Source: Phycisphaerales bacterium (GTDB taxonomy: Bacteria; Planctomycetota; Phycisphaerae; Phycisphaerales; SM1A02). Taken from it: a DNA stretch of 64,000 nucleotides. The notes below the pieces were generated by a model. That model saw only the letters and a program-made list of their open reading frames with translations, did no database searches and was not told the origin of the DNA. A program made the position numbers and the translations under genes. The DNA is taken from positions 1 through 64,000 of the forward strand of contig JAPKCC010000002.1 of assembly GCA_028823105.1 (NCBI GenBank). Direction: 5' to 3'. Below are positions 48,032 through 57,146 of the stretch, one piece after another; the first letter of the stretch is position 1, and the number at the start of each line of letters is the position of its first letter.

Positions 48032-49492
48032 TCAAAGGTCCGCCTCGACAATCCGCTCTTCCTTCCACTTCTTGAGCTTGAGCCCCAGCGTCCGTACCCC
48101 AATTCCGAGATCCCGAGCCGACCGCTGGCGATGGCCCTCGTTTCGCCGAAGGGTGGCGACGATGGTCTCGCGTTCAATGTCGGCAAGCGTGAGCTCACCA
48201 TCGCACGCCAGCCAGGTCGTTCCGTTGGTTCCGGTCTCCGGACCCGACTTCACTTCGGTGGTCGAGGACGAGAGCCCGACCTGGACTCCGCCCATCGCGG
48301 TCGCCGAGCCAGGGCCGGCCCCCAGCCAGGGAGCGATCAGCGACGCGGAGATTTCTTCCGTGGTCGCCAGCACGGCCGCACGTTCGCAGATGTTCTGCAA
48401 CTCACGCACGTTTCCGGGCCAGGCATATCCCCGCATCGCAGTCGCGCCGTCGGCAGTAAGTTTCTTCGGGGAACGACCTTCGCGAGCCGCGACCGACTCG
48501 AAGAAGTGAGTCGACAAGGCTTCGATGTCTTCGGTTCGCTCACGAAGCGCCGGCATCACGATCGGAAGCACGTTGAGCCGGAAGAAGAGGTCACCCCTGA
48601 ATCGACCCGCGTCGACCTCGGACGAGAGATCGCGGTTGGTGGTCGCGATCAGCCGCACGTCCACCGTCTGAGTGGTACTGGATCCCACCCGCTCGAACGT
48701 TCGTTCCTGCAGAACCCGAAGCAGCTTGGCCTGAAGTTCGGGCGGAATCTCGCTGATCTCGTCAAGAAGCAGTGTTCCCCCGTGGGCCAGTTCGAATCGC
48801 CCCTTGCGGAGCTTGTCGGCCCCGGTAAAGGCGCCCTTCTCATGGCCAAACAGTTCGCTCTCCAGAAGGCTCGCGGACAGGGCGGCGCAGTTGATGGCAA
48901 GAAAAGGCGCCTCCGCTCGTGGACTCGCCGCGTGAATCGCCCGGGCCGCAACCTCCTTGCCGGTACCGCTTTCACCGCTGATCAGTACTGTTCCGTGACT
49001 GTCAGCGATTCTGGTCAGGCGTTCACGGAGATCGGCCATCACCGGGCCGGCCCCCACCATGTCCTGGCCGCCGGCATCGCGACCGGCCGGAGTCGCCGCC
49101 GCACGAAGCACCTGATTCTCCTTGCGAAGACGACCGTGTTCAATCGCTCGATCGACGGCGATGGCAAGCTCATCACCGCTGAACGGCTTGGTCACGTAGT
49201 CGAACGCGCCCTCACGCATGGCTTCGACGGCCGTGGCGACCGTGGCGTAGGCGGTCATGAGAATCACCGGAAGGTCCTCGTCGACTTTCCGGATCTCGGC
49301 GAGAAGTTCGAGCCCGCTCATGCCGGGCATCTGCAGGTCGGTCACCACCGCATCCGGTTTCTTTTCGGTGAACTTGGCGATCGCCATTTCACCGTTGGCA
49401 GCACTAATCACCGTGTGACCCCGACGACCGAGGATCGTCGCAACGCTGTCTCTCATCATTTCCTTGTCATCAACTACGAGAATCTTCGCCAT
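48032..49492 (-). CDS. Sigma-54-dependent response regulator (NtrC/FlrC-like)
   Basis: REC domain ([14 protein letters not shown]...[12 protein letters not shown]), AAA+ with [15 protein letters not shown] and [16 protein letters not shown]-terminal Fis-type HTH. Confidence 0.95.
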   Translation of the reverse strand: MAKILVVDDKEMMRDSVATILGRRGHTVISAANGEMAIAKFTEKKPDAVVTDLQMPGMSGLELLAEIRKVDEDLPVILMTAYATVATAVEAMREGAFDYVTKPFSGDELAIAVDRAIEHGRLRKENQVLRAAATPAGRDAGGQDMVGAGPVMADLRERLTRIADSHGTVLISGESGTGKEVAARAIHAASPRAEAPFLAINCAALSASLLESELFGHEKGAFTGADKLRKGRFELAHGGTLLLDEISEIPPELQAKLLRVLQERTFERVGSSTTQTVDVRLIATTNRDLSSEVDAGRFRGDLFFRLNVLPIVMPALRERTEDIEALSTHFFESVAAREGRSPKKLTADGATAMRGYAWPGNVRELQNICERAAVLATTEEISASLIAPWLGAGPGSATAMGGVQVGLSSSTTEVKSGPETGTNGTTWLACDGELTLADIERETIVATLRRNEGHRQRSARDLGIGVRTLGLKLKKWKEERIVEADL

Positions 49493-49537
49493 CCGTCGCC
49501 TCCGTCGCCCGTGGCGACTTGATTCGGTCAAGTGGTC

Positions 49538-50527
49538 TCAGGCCGCTCCGCGGCCTGAGTTGTCTCTGACGCGACGCCGCACGGCGCCTTCCAGAGACCT
49601 GCCATCCTCTTCAACATCGCCATCCGAGATCTCCGTTCGGGGATCTCGAGGAAGCGACAGACACATAATTGTTCCGGGGTCGCCGGCGGAGACGTCGAGC
49701 CGTCCACCGTGCGCGTCGACGATTCGATGCACGATCGCGAGCCCAAGCCCTGTCCCTTCCGCTCGTGTGGTAAAGAACGGGTTGAACATCCGCTCGCGGA
49801 TCTCTTCGGGAATGCCCGGGCCGGTATCGCGAATCTCGAATACCACGTGCGGGACGTTTCCCCGCTCCGGATCTCGAAGTTCCCGACAGCAGAGGCTCAC
49901 CATCAGACGACGCGGGCCATCGACCATCGCCATGGCTTCGCAGGCGTTCCGGACCAGGTTCAACAGCGACTGCTCCAACAGCGACGCATCCGCCATGATC
50001 TCGAGCTCTTCATCCAACGAGAGATCAACATCGATGCCATGGGCATCCACGAGGTCTTCCGCGTGGGCGACCGCCGCGATGACGACCTCAGAGGGCCGTA
50101 CGCTCGCCGCCCTGACCTGCGTATCGCGAGCGAAGGACAACACGTCGCCGACGATGGCATCCAGGCGGGTGACCGACCTCGAGACCCGACCGCAGAGTTC
50201 CAACTCGCCCGGGCGATCGACCAAATCCTCGGTCAAAGCCTCGAGATTGAGGGCAATCGCCCCCAGCGGATTCCGAATCTCATGCGCGATGCCGGCGGCC
50301 ATTTCGCCGAGGGCTGCGAGTTGCCGGGAGCGACGAAGCCGACGGTGTGTTTCATTGAGTTCGGTCTTCAAGGTCGCGACCTCATCCCGGAGGGACGAAT
50401 GAGTCGATTCCAATCGCGCCGTCACGTCGTTGAAGGATCGAACGAGCTCCGCAAAATCGTCCGCATCGATCGGCGACGACTTGCCGACAGGCTCGAGAGC
50501 ATTGGCCATGGTCTCGATGACACTCAT
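49538..50527 (-). CDS. Soluble sensor histidine kinase (FlrB/NtrB-like)
   Basis: H-box GEMAAGIAHEIRNPLGAI, N-box QSLLNLVRNACEAM, IRDTGPGIPEEI, GTGLGLAIVHRIVDAHGG; no TM segment. Confidence 0.93.
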   Translation of the reverse strand: MSVIETMANALEPVGKSSPIDADDFAELVRSFNDVTARLESTHSSLRDEVATLKTELNETHRRLRRSRQLAALGEMAAGIAHEIRNPLGAIALNLEALTEDLVDRPGELELCGRVSRSVTRLDAIVGDVLSFARDTQVRAASVRPSEVVIAAVAHAEDLVDAHGIDVDLSLDEELEIMADASLLEQSLLNLVRNACEAMAMVDGPRRLMVSLCCRELRDPERGNVPHVVFEIRDTGPGIPEEIRERMFNPFFTTRAEGTGLGLAIVHRIVDAHGGRLDVSAGDPGTIMCLSLPRDPRTEISDGDVEEDGRSLEGAVRRRVRDNSGRGAA

Positions 50528-50976
50528 CCGGCTCGCCCCGTCAAGTCGCGTCCGGAAGGTGAACCCGTCGTCCCGGCGGCCTGATAAGCCCGCCCGACCC
50601 GACTTCCCCGAGTCACCTTCTCAAGTTCGATCCGGGTCTCGTTTCCGGCCGCTTCCATGGCTTTGAGATCTGTGACATCTCGCGCCTCGATCTCTGCGAC
50701 CAGCCGCTCGGCTTCGTCGATCCTCTTCAGCACCGAGGCGTCGCCCGATCCCGCGGAGGCCCGCGCTGCATCCTCGAACGCCTCGGCGTCGGCGACGAGG
50801 GTTTCGATGATCGCGGTTCGTTCCGCGAGCAGACGCTCCATCGCACCGAATTGTCGATCGCGGATTGCGGCGGACAATCGACCAGAAACGCTCGCCATGG
50901 CGGTCAATCGTTCGATACGAGTATCGATCAAGTGGCCGATGTCGTCGCGGCGTGTTTCATCGAGGGCCTGGGTCAT
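50524..50976 (-). CDS. FlgN-like helical protein (putative flagellar chaperone)
   Basis: Short all-helical protein (IDTRIERLTAMASVSGRLSAAIRDRQFGAMERLLAERTAIIETL); 4-bp overlaps with both neighbours in the flagellar block. Confidence 0.45.
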   Translation of the reverse strand: MTQALDETRRDDIGHLIDTRIERLTAMASVSGRLSAAIRDRQFGAMERLLAERTAIIETLVADAEAFEDAARASAGSGDASVLKRIDEAERLVAEIEARDVTDLKAMEAAGNETRIELEKVTRGSRVGRAYQAAGTTGSPSGRDLTGRAG

Positions 50977-53621
50977 CCCGCACCTCCACGACCACCGGGG
51001 GGGAAGAGCTGAAGCCATCGATCGAGCGATCGACTCCCACCACCGATGAAGAGATCGGGGCCGTGATCCGCCATCCGATCCGAAGATGCATTTTCGAACG
51101 TCCCGGGATCTCCAACCAGTCCGGGCTGGTTTCGACGCAACTTCTCGATCCGCTGGAGTTTGATCCGAGCTCGCCTCGTTGCCTTTCCGGCGATCTCATC
51201 GTTACCGAGACTCGATGCGAGATTCGCGAGACAGACCAGCGCTTCGATTGCCACCGGCTCTTCGGCGAATCGCTGCTCGACCTCGCGGTAGATCGCCATC
51301 GCCCGTCCAGATTCGCCCAACCGCTCGAGTACCTCGCCACGCTGCAGACCTGCGACACGAAGTAGGTGCCGCTGAATGGGACTGAGCCGCGGGGCGTCCG
51401 GGCCGTCGAAGACGGCGACCACACCCTCGAATCGATCGAAGGCCTGATTCAACGAACGACGATAGGAGGCTTCGAGTTCCGTTCGATATCCGGGCGAAAT
51501 TGGCGCCGCCTCGAGCCCGGGGGTCTGGTCGTCGTCGAGAAGACGATCGAGTTCCTTGGCCCGACTCGCCCAGGCGATACCCGCCATTGCGGCGCACTCG
51601 CCCCAACGAGGATCGGTGGCATACCGATCGAGCCATGGTTCAAAGACCTCAACCGCTTCAATCCATCGTTTCTGCACGGTAAAAAGGCGGCCGAGGTGGA
51701 ACGTCGCGTCACGATAATCCGATGATCGCGGGTCGACTTCGCGACCTTCAAGGAAGTCCCGCAACAGACTTTCCGCTTCCAGCTGACTGCCCGAACCGGA
51801 TCCGACCAGGAGTACCCGGGCGAGCCCGACTTTGGCCTTGGTCCAGTAGCCTGACTTTTCATCCGGACGTTCGGTGCCTTCCCGAAGCAGACTGCGATAC
51901 CACAACTCCGCTTCTTCAAGCTGAAGGAGTCCGTGAAGACCGACGGCGATGCGATACATCGCTTCCGGTCGATTCTTGTGATCAGCCCTGCTCTCCACGA
52001 AACGCTGGTATAGCGCCAACGCCTGCTTCGGACGCCCACCCGTGTCGTAGAGCACCGCCGCCTGCCACAGCAGGTCGTGCTCATAGGTCTTCGAGGGCGT
52101 GAGAAGATCGAGTTCGAGCACGGCCTCGGCCGCGGCGATGAAATGCTCGTTGGCCTCGACCCGAACCGCCAGCGGAATGGACTCATACGGGAGATCTCTC
52201 AGGTCCAAACCTGCGAATTCCGGGCCGATCAGGATATCCGCCGATCGACGATGCGAATCAGCAACCAGGAGGAGCGCCCGCATTCGAACATCATCATCCG
52301 TGCTGAACTCAAGACCAAAGATCGCGAAATCGCGGGCGAGTCGAATCATCGCCGACTGTTCCATTCGATCCGCAATTCCCCCGGCGCGATCGACGGCCAT
52401 CGCCGCACCCCGCATCGCGGTCCGAACCGCCTGCTCGACGACCGAAGACGCAAAGTCCGGGTGAGACGAGATGATCGAGGCCGCATCACGGAAATGACGA
52501 GCTGACGCGGCATGGTCTCCACGCAGAATGGCGGCCTCTCCCAGACCGACCCGCGCCTGAAGTCGATGCCGGGCTGCGGGGGACGCCAATGCGTCGATCG
52601 CGTCGAACCGCTTCACAGCCTCGGTGATCTCTCCCCTCGCCAGAAGGAGACGTCCTAAGGAGATTCCAGCCTCCGCGGCGACGTTTGAGTTCGCGAGAAG
52701 GCGGTCGAGCGCGAATTCATACCGTTCCGATGCCGGGACCGGACGACCGTCGGCGAGATACGCATGACCGAGCAGGACATGCAGTTCGGACCAGTTGACT
52801 TCCTCGGTCGATTGCCCTTCGAGTTCCGCCTCGAGACGTTGCATGTCGACGATGAGACGAGGTACCAACCCCGCAATATCGCCTTCACGAATTCGCACCC
52901 GGGCACGGAAACCCACCGCCCACGCTTCGAGGCCGATGCCTGGGGCTTCAGAGAGCAGCGTCGCGACACTTTCGAGCAATCCTGCTCCATCGACGTTGCG
53001 ATCAAGATCCTCCAGCAGCTGCCTTTGAAGCAGGTGATGCCGGCGTTGTTTCGAGTCCGTGGCGATCCCAAGGTCCCCGGCATGTGCCAGCACCCCGAAC
53101 CGATCTACCGCCTCCTCCGTCCGGCCCGCCTTCATCTCACAGATCGCCAATCGGTAGAACTGGCGTTCAGAGAGTTCGGCACCGACCGAAACCGCATCCG
53201 AGTAGGCATCCGCGACCCTGCCGGCCATGCGGGGGTCGGCATGTTCCAGAGGGGCATGAAGCACCGCCAAGTAGTCGGCCAGCAGGACACGATGGGGAAT
53301 CACAAAATCGGGATTCGTTTCAGCATCCGCCGCGACATCCTGTAGTGAGGCGGCGACGCCATCCAAATCCCCCACTGCAAGTCTCTCTTGCGCGAATTGA
53401 AGGGTCGAGTCCGGGTCGATCTCCGCCGCAACGGTCTGCGTTCGGTGCCACACCGCGGCGAGAATCGCCAGAAGCGACATGGCAATCAGCGGGAACTGCC
53501 ATGCTCGACCCCGAATTGGAGATTCGATGCGACCAAGGGCCTCCAGCGCCGCAGCATCATGCGCAGGCGTGGGCTCCTCAGAACGGCTCCCGACTCCGGT
53601 TTCTAGATGATCGTCTGACAC
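50973..53621 (-). CDS. Large membrane-anchored TPR protein
   Basis: Single N-terminal TM (FPLIAMSLLAILAAVWH) followed by many TPR-like units (LLWQAAVLYDTGGRPKQALALYQRFVESRADHKNRPEAMYRIAVGLH). Confidence 0.8.
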   Translation of the reverse strand: MSDDHLETGVGSRSEEPTPAHDAAALEALGRIESPIRGRAWQFPLIAMSLLAILAAVWHRTQTVAAEIDPDSTLQFAQERLAVGDLDGVAASLQDVAADAETNPDFVIPHRVLLADYLAVLHAPLEHADPRMAGRVADAYSDAVSVGAELSERQFYRLAICEMKAGRTEEAVDRFGVLAHAGDLGIATDSKQRRHHLLQRQLLEDLDRNVDGAGLLESVATLLSEAPGIGLEAWAVGFRARVRIREGDIAGLVPRLIVDMQRLEAELEGQSTEEVNWSELHVLLGHAYLADGRPVPASERYEFALDRLLANSNVAAEAGISLGRLLLARGEITEAVKRFDAIDALASPAARHRLQARVGLGEAAILRGDHAASARHFRDAASIISSHPDFASSVVEQAVRTAMRGAAMAVDRAGGIADRMEQSAMIRLARDFAIFGLEFSTDDDVRMRALLLVADSHRRSADILIGPEFAGLDLRDLPYESIPLAVRVEANEHFIAAAEAVLELDLLTPSKTYEHDLLWQAAVLYDTGGRPKQALALYQRFVESRADHKNRPEAMYRIAVGLHGLLQLEEAELWYRSLLREGTERPDEKSGYWTKAKVGLARVLLVGSGSGSQLEAESLLRDFLEGREVDPRSSDYRDATFHLGRLFTVQKRWIEAVEVFEPWLDRYATDPRWGECAAMAGIAWASRAKELDRLLDDDQTPGLEAAPISPGYRTELEASYRRSLNQAFDRFEGVVAVFDGPDAPRLSPIQRHLLRVAGLQRGEVLERLGESGRAMAIYREVEQRFAEEPVAIEALVCLANLASSLGNDEIAGKATRRARIKLQRIEKLRRNQPGLVGDPGTFENASSDRMADHGPDLFIGGGSRSLDRWLQLFPPGGRGGAG

Positions 53622-53785
53622 GAGATCCTCTCATTTCGCGTCCGAAACCCCCGTGAGGGGGCATCGAGACACGCCGATCTGTGGCGACTCCATTCGCCAG
53701 CGCAATATTTATCGGCTGCAAGGCCAAGAATCCTCCAACCCTGCCGATTATTCGCGCATCGAATGCGCCTTTCCCTGGTTTGAAC

Positions 53786-55501
53786 TCAATCGCCCAGGGA
53801 TGGCGGGGGCGGGTCGGCGTCGTTGGTCGACTCCTCGGCGTCCGACGGCGTCGCGTCACGAACGACCACGCAGGTCCGTGAGAGCAGTTCGGACATGCCG
53901 CGAGTCAGGGGGTCAATGAACACCAGAAAGCCGAGCGGTGGCAGCAACAGGACCACAAGCTTCAAGGCCGCCCGCAGACCACGTTGAACCACACTTGGCC
54001 GTGAGCCGTCAAGCGCCGAGACCTGTCCGCCGACCATCATCTTTCCGATCGACCGGGCGAAGAGCACCTCAGTGATTCCGGCGATGGTGGCCGTGACGAA
54101 GATCGCGAACACCGCCGGAAGCGCGGTTTCTGGATCTCCTGCTCGAAAGCTTTCGACGAATTCCCCGGGATCGATCTTGAAGACCAGCACCGTGATCATC
54201 GCGCCGGGAATGAAGTCGATGCAGAGCGCCGCGAGGCGACGGGGAATCGGGAGCGGGCGAAGCCCGGGCGCGGGCTGCTGAGGGGACCGCTCGATGAGGG
54301 GCCGGAGAAGGAGCGCCGCGATCAGCGACGAAACCATGGCGATCCCGGTCCAGGGGTACTGAAGAAGCGAGGACTCATCCGTCTCGTCGACCGGCCTGAC
54401 CGACGCTCCCAGCGCCCCGCTCAACGGGTCGACCGGAAGGATCCGAATTCCATCGTCATCGATGTCAAGGAGCCACGGCCCCATCGAGGTTCCCACCACC
54501 CCGAGCGGTCTTCCGATCCGGTCGGCTGGAATTTTCGCCAGCTGAAGCGCGGTCGGCGACTGTGACGCATCTGACCGGATGTAGTCGATCGCCACGCCGC
54601 CCGCGGCATCATCAGTCTCACTGGCGATGACGATGCCGCCTTGCGACTCGATGATCGCGATTGGCCGAAGCCCCGATTCCAGAGGAAGCTCGACCGTGCT
54701 CCAGCCGGACTCATTCATTCCCGAGAGCTTCCAGACGGCCCCGTCATCAGTCCAGGCCACGAACAATCGCGTGCGACCGGACTCCCCACCGCGGCCGACT
54801 ACCGCGGCCACAGCATTCGAGAATCCGTCGGGCATCGCCCGGGTCGTCCAACGCCAACGCTCGGGTGGTGCGATCAGGAAGCCTGCCCCTTGGCTCCATG
54901 ACAGGTCCTCCGGCGGCGATTCGGATTCATCCAGTTCCGATGTGACCGACTCCACGTCATTCGGACTCGATTGCCGCTCCCGAATAATCCCTCTCGCCGT
55001 CCGCTGCGAAGGAAGCGTGACCGCGAACGGCCCGTCCTCGGTCGCCGTGATGCCCGCGAGCACCGGCTCCTTGGGAAGGATGGGGAGGATCTCGAACCGA
55101 CCGAGGGGTTCCGCGAACCAGACTTTGGTCGTCGGATTCAGAGCGATTTTGAACGAGATGACCTCGCGTTGCGGTCGGACCGCGTCGAACGGAGGAAGGA
55201 CGATCCAGCATCGGTCGCCATCGGCCGCGATCGCTTCCGGATTCCGAGGAACCGTCGTGACCGTCCGGGCGACCCCTGGGCCGACCTGCGCGTCCAAGTG
55301 CATGATCTCGAATCCAGAGGCGGCGTCCCCACCCGGACGCACCACAAAAACATGACGCCCGCCGGAGGCGGCAAGCACCACCGGCTCCGAATCATCGTCA
55401 GCCGCCGAGGCGAAGACCGTTGCCGCGTGAAGGATCGCGGCGGCGATCCAAATCGCGATGACCTGAAAGATGAAAGCTCGGGATGAACTCGACGCCATCA
55501 T
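53786..55501 (-). CDS. RDD-family membrane protein with N-terminal extracytoplasmic domain
   Basis: C-terminal RDD region (PIPRRLAALCIDFIPGAMITVLVF...GKMMVGGQVSALDGSRPSVVQRGLRAALKL); N-terminal signal and about 350-aa domain. Confidence 0.85.
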   Translation of the reverse strand: MMASSSSRAFIFQVIAIWIAAAILHAATVFASAADDDSEPVVLAASGGRHVFVVRPGGDAASGFEIMHLDAQVGPGVARTVTTVPRNPEAIAADGDRCWIVLPPFDAVRPQREVISFKIALNPTTKVWFAEPLGRFEILPILPKEPVLAGITATEDGPFAVTLPSQRTARGIIRERQSSPNDVESVTSELDESESPPEDLSWSQGAGFLIAPPERWRWTTRAMPDGFSNAVAAVVGRGGESGRTRLFVAWTDDGAVWKLSGMNESGWSTVELPLESGLRPIAIIESQGGIVIASETDDAAGGVAIDYIRSDASQSPTALQLAKIPADRIGRPLGVVGTSMGPWLLDIDDDGIRILPVDPLSGALGASVRPVDETDESSLLQYPWTGIAMVSSLIAALLLRPLIERSPQQPAPGLRPLPIPRRLAALCIDFIPGAMITVLVFKIDPGEFVESFRAGDPETALPAVFAIFVTATIAGITEVLFARSIGKMMVGGQVSALDGSRPSVVQRGLRAALKLVVLLLPPLGFLVFIDPLTRGMSELLSRTCVVVRDATPSDAEESTNDADPPPPSLGD

Positions 55502-56505
55502 TCTGCCTCCGACTGACGAACATCATCAATCCGCACCGGATTCGATCGCTCGATCTGGACCTCAAGGTCAAAGAGACGTGTACTGATCCGGCCGCCGGCG
55601 AGCGGTGCATCGAGACTCATGACCAATCGCTCGCCACGATCTCGCCGGATCTCCATTCGATAGGGAATCCTGGGCCACGCCCCCGGCGGCGATCCGATCC
55701 GATCCACCGAGTTCACCTTCGTGAGTACGGACATCGCCACTTCGATCCCCGAGTCGTCGAAAAGCCGGATCGACGCGGGACCATCGAGCGACCGGTGAAT
55801 CCGGACTTCCAATCTTCCGGGAGAAACGACCCGCTCGCTTCCGTCGCCCACGGCGATTTCGCGGAGCGTGAACCGAAACCCCTCGCCGATGCTCACGAAG
55901 TCCTCGGGCGCCTCGATCGGAAAGGGCACCAGTCCGATCATGGCCATGAGGACGGGCGGTGCCAGGAGCCGATCCGGCCCAAGTACCGTCGCCGACGAGT
56001 CCACGTCTTGAATCCGAAGCGTCACCTCATCGCCAGATTCGTCGAAGATCCACCAGCTTGGTCCGTTCCAAGACGCCGATACCAGCGTCGATCCCAGTTT
56101 CGAAATCTTGATCGCGGCCTTGGAATCGCCGCCTCTCCAGATGCGATGATCCGCCTGTTCCTGTTGCATGCGATCCTGCTCATCACGCATGTCAATCGTG
56201 ATCGTCCCTGCGGACGTGAAGTGATCGAGGAGGCCGAGCCGCTGGTTCTGGGTGTCGGCGAGTCTCGCCCACTCGGGCGCTGATCCCGGACGAATGGTGC
56301 CTTGGTCATCGGGGACGGTCCGCGGGACGACCTCGCAACCCGCGAAGATCGACACGATCGCCATCACCCGAAGCAACGAGATGCCATGACCTAGACCTAG
56401 ACCTAGACCTAGACCTAGACCATGACCTCGACCATGACCTAGACCATGACCTAGACCAAGGAATGACACGAACGGCTCGGAAGATCGCACACGACCCGGA
56501 GACAC
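55498..56505 (-). CDS. Putative lipoprotein, unknown function; start codon uncertain because a hexamer repeat spans the N-terminal ORF region
   Basis: SLLRVMAIVSIFAGC lipobox; ORF opens at GTG 56505, but TTG at 56376 or ATG at 56364 are alternatives; 4-bp overlap with RDD gene. Confidence 0.6.
   Translation of the reverse strand: MSPGRVRSSEPFVSFLGLGHGLGHGRGHGLGLGLGLGLGHGISLLRVMAIVSIFAGCEVVPRTVPDDQGTIRPGSAPEWARLADTQNQRLGLLDHFTSAGTITIDMRDEQDRMQQEQADHRIWRGGDSKAAIKISKLGSTLVSASWNGPSWWIFDESGDEVTLRIQDVDSSATVLGPDRLLAPPVLMAMIGLVPFPIEAPEDFVSIGEGFRFTLREIAVGDGSERVVSPGRLEVRIHRSLDGPASIRLFDDSGIEVAMSVLTKVNSVDRIGSPPGAWPRIPYRMEIRRDRGERLVMSLDAPLAGGRISTRLFDLEVQIERSNPVRIDDVRQSEAE
56385..56456. repeat. Hexanucleotide tandem repeat, 12 units of CNNGAC (mostly CTAGAC/CATGAC)
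   Basis: CATGAC-(CTAGAC)5-CATGAC-CTCGAC-CATGAC-CTAGAC-CATGAC-CTAGAC read directly. Confidence 0.95.
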
Positions 56506-56511
56506 CTCGGG

Positions 56512-57069
56512 CTACCCCTCGTCCGCGAGAATGGTCGAAAGTTGTTCCGCGATGGCATCCGCGTCTTCTTCCGAGAGACGCGGATCGACCACCGGCCAGA
56601 GCGGCGCGTCATCACCTCCGCCGACTCGCTTCAGCACCCAGACCTCGTCATCACCCTTCCGAAGACGATCCACCATTCGAAGCTTTCGCCGTCGGAGGAG
56701 AATCAGTCCGAGTACGAATCGGAACGCCTGTCGTGCCGGATCCTGTTCCGACTCCGCCGCGAGTCGCTCAAAAAGATCGACGAGCGTCTCGTCATCCACG
56801 AACATCTGTCGTTTGGAACTCGGGTCGGGGACCTCCGTCCGCCACCAGCAGAGCACCCGGTCCCCCAGACTTCGAGCAGGATCCGCCGATTCCCAGACGG
56901 CCGGATCGAAGTCAAGCCGCTCGAGAACGGGCCGATCGGGCCGGTCGTCACCGACCAGAGGCCGTACCAAAGCCGCCACGCAAGGCGACCCCACCCCGAG
57001 TTCGGCGTCGGATTCAGCGCATCGACCGGTCGATCGACCGATCACCAGACCCTTCAAAATCGTGGACAT
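56512..57069 (-). CDS. Hypothetical protein
   Basis: 185-aa ORF; stop precedes the downstream gene's first start by 6 bp; no recognised family. Confidence 0.6.
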   Translation of the reverse strand: MSTILKGLVIGRSTGRCAESDAELGVGSPCVAALVRPLVGDDRPDRPVLERLDFDPAVWESADPARSLGDRVLCWWRTEVPDPSSKRQMFVDDETLVDLFERLAAESEQDPARQAFRFVLGLILLRRRKLRMVDRLRKGDDEVWVLKRVGGGDDAPLWPVVDPRLSEEDADAIAEQLSTILADEG

Positions 57070-57146
57070 GGGAGCATCCTAGCCGACGAAGGTTCTGCCC
57101 GGACCGGATCCGCGGGTGGTCCTCGATATACTCATAGTCCAGACCC

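Noticed and set aside
48017-49522. 501-aa plus-strand ORF
   Set aside because: Antisense to the sigma-54 response regulator; no recognisable domain, shadow ORF.
53648-53661. CCCCC-TCAC-GGGGG hairpin followed by TTT on the minus strand, possible terminator
   Set aside because: U-tract only 3 nt and it sits just before the TPR gene start inside an apparently continuous co-directional series; too weak to call.
56512-57069. Palindromic TCGACCGGTCGA within a hypothetical gene as an operator or recombination site
   Set aside because: GC-rich TCGA-type palindromes are common by chance here and this one is inside a coding frame (IGRSTGR).
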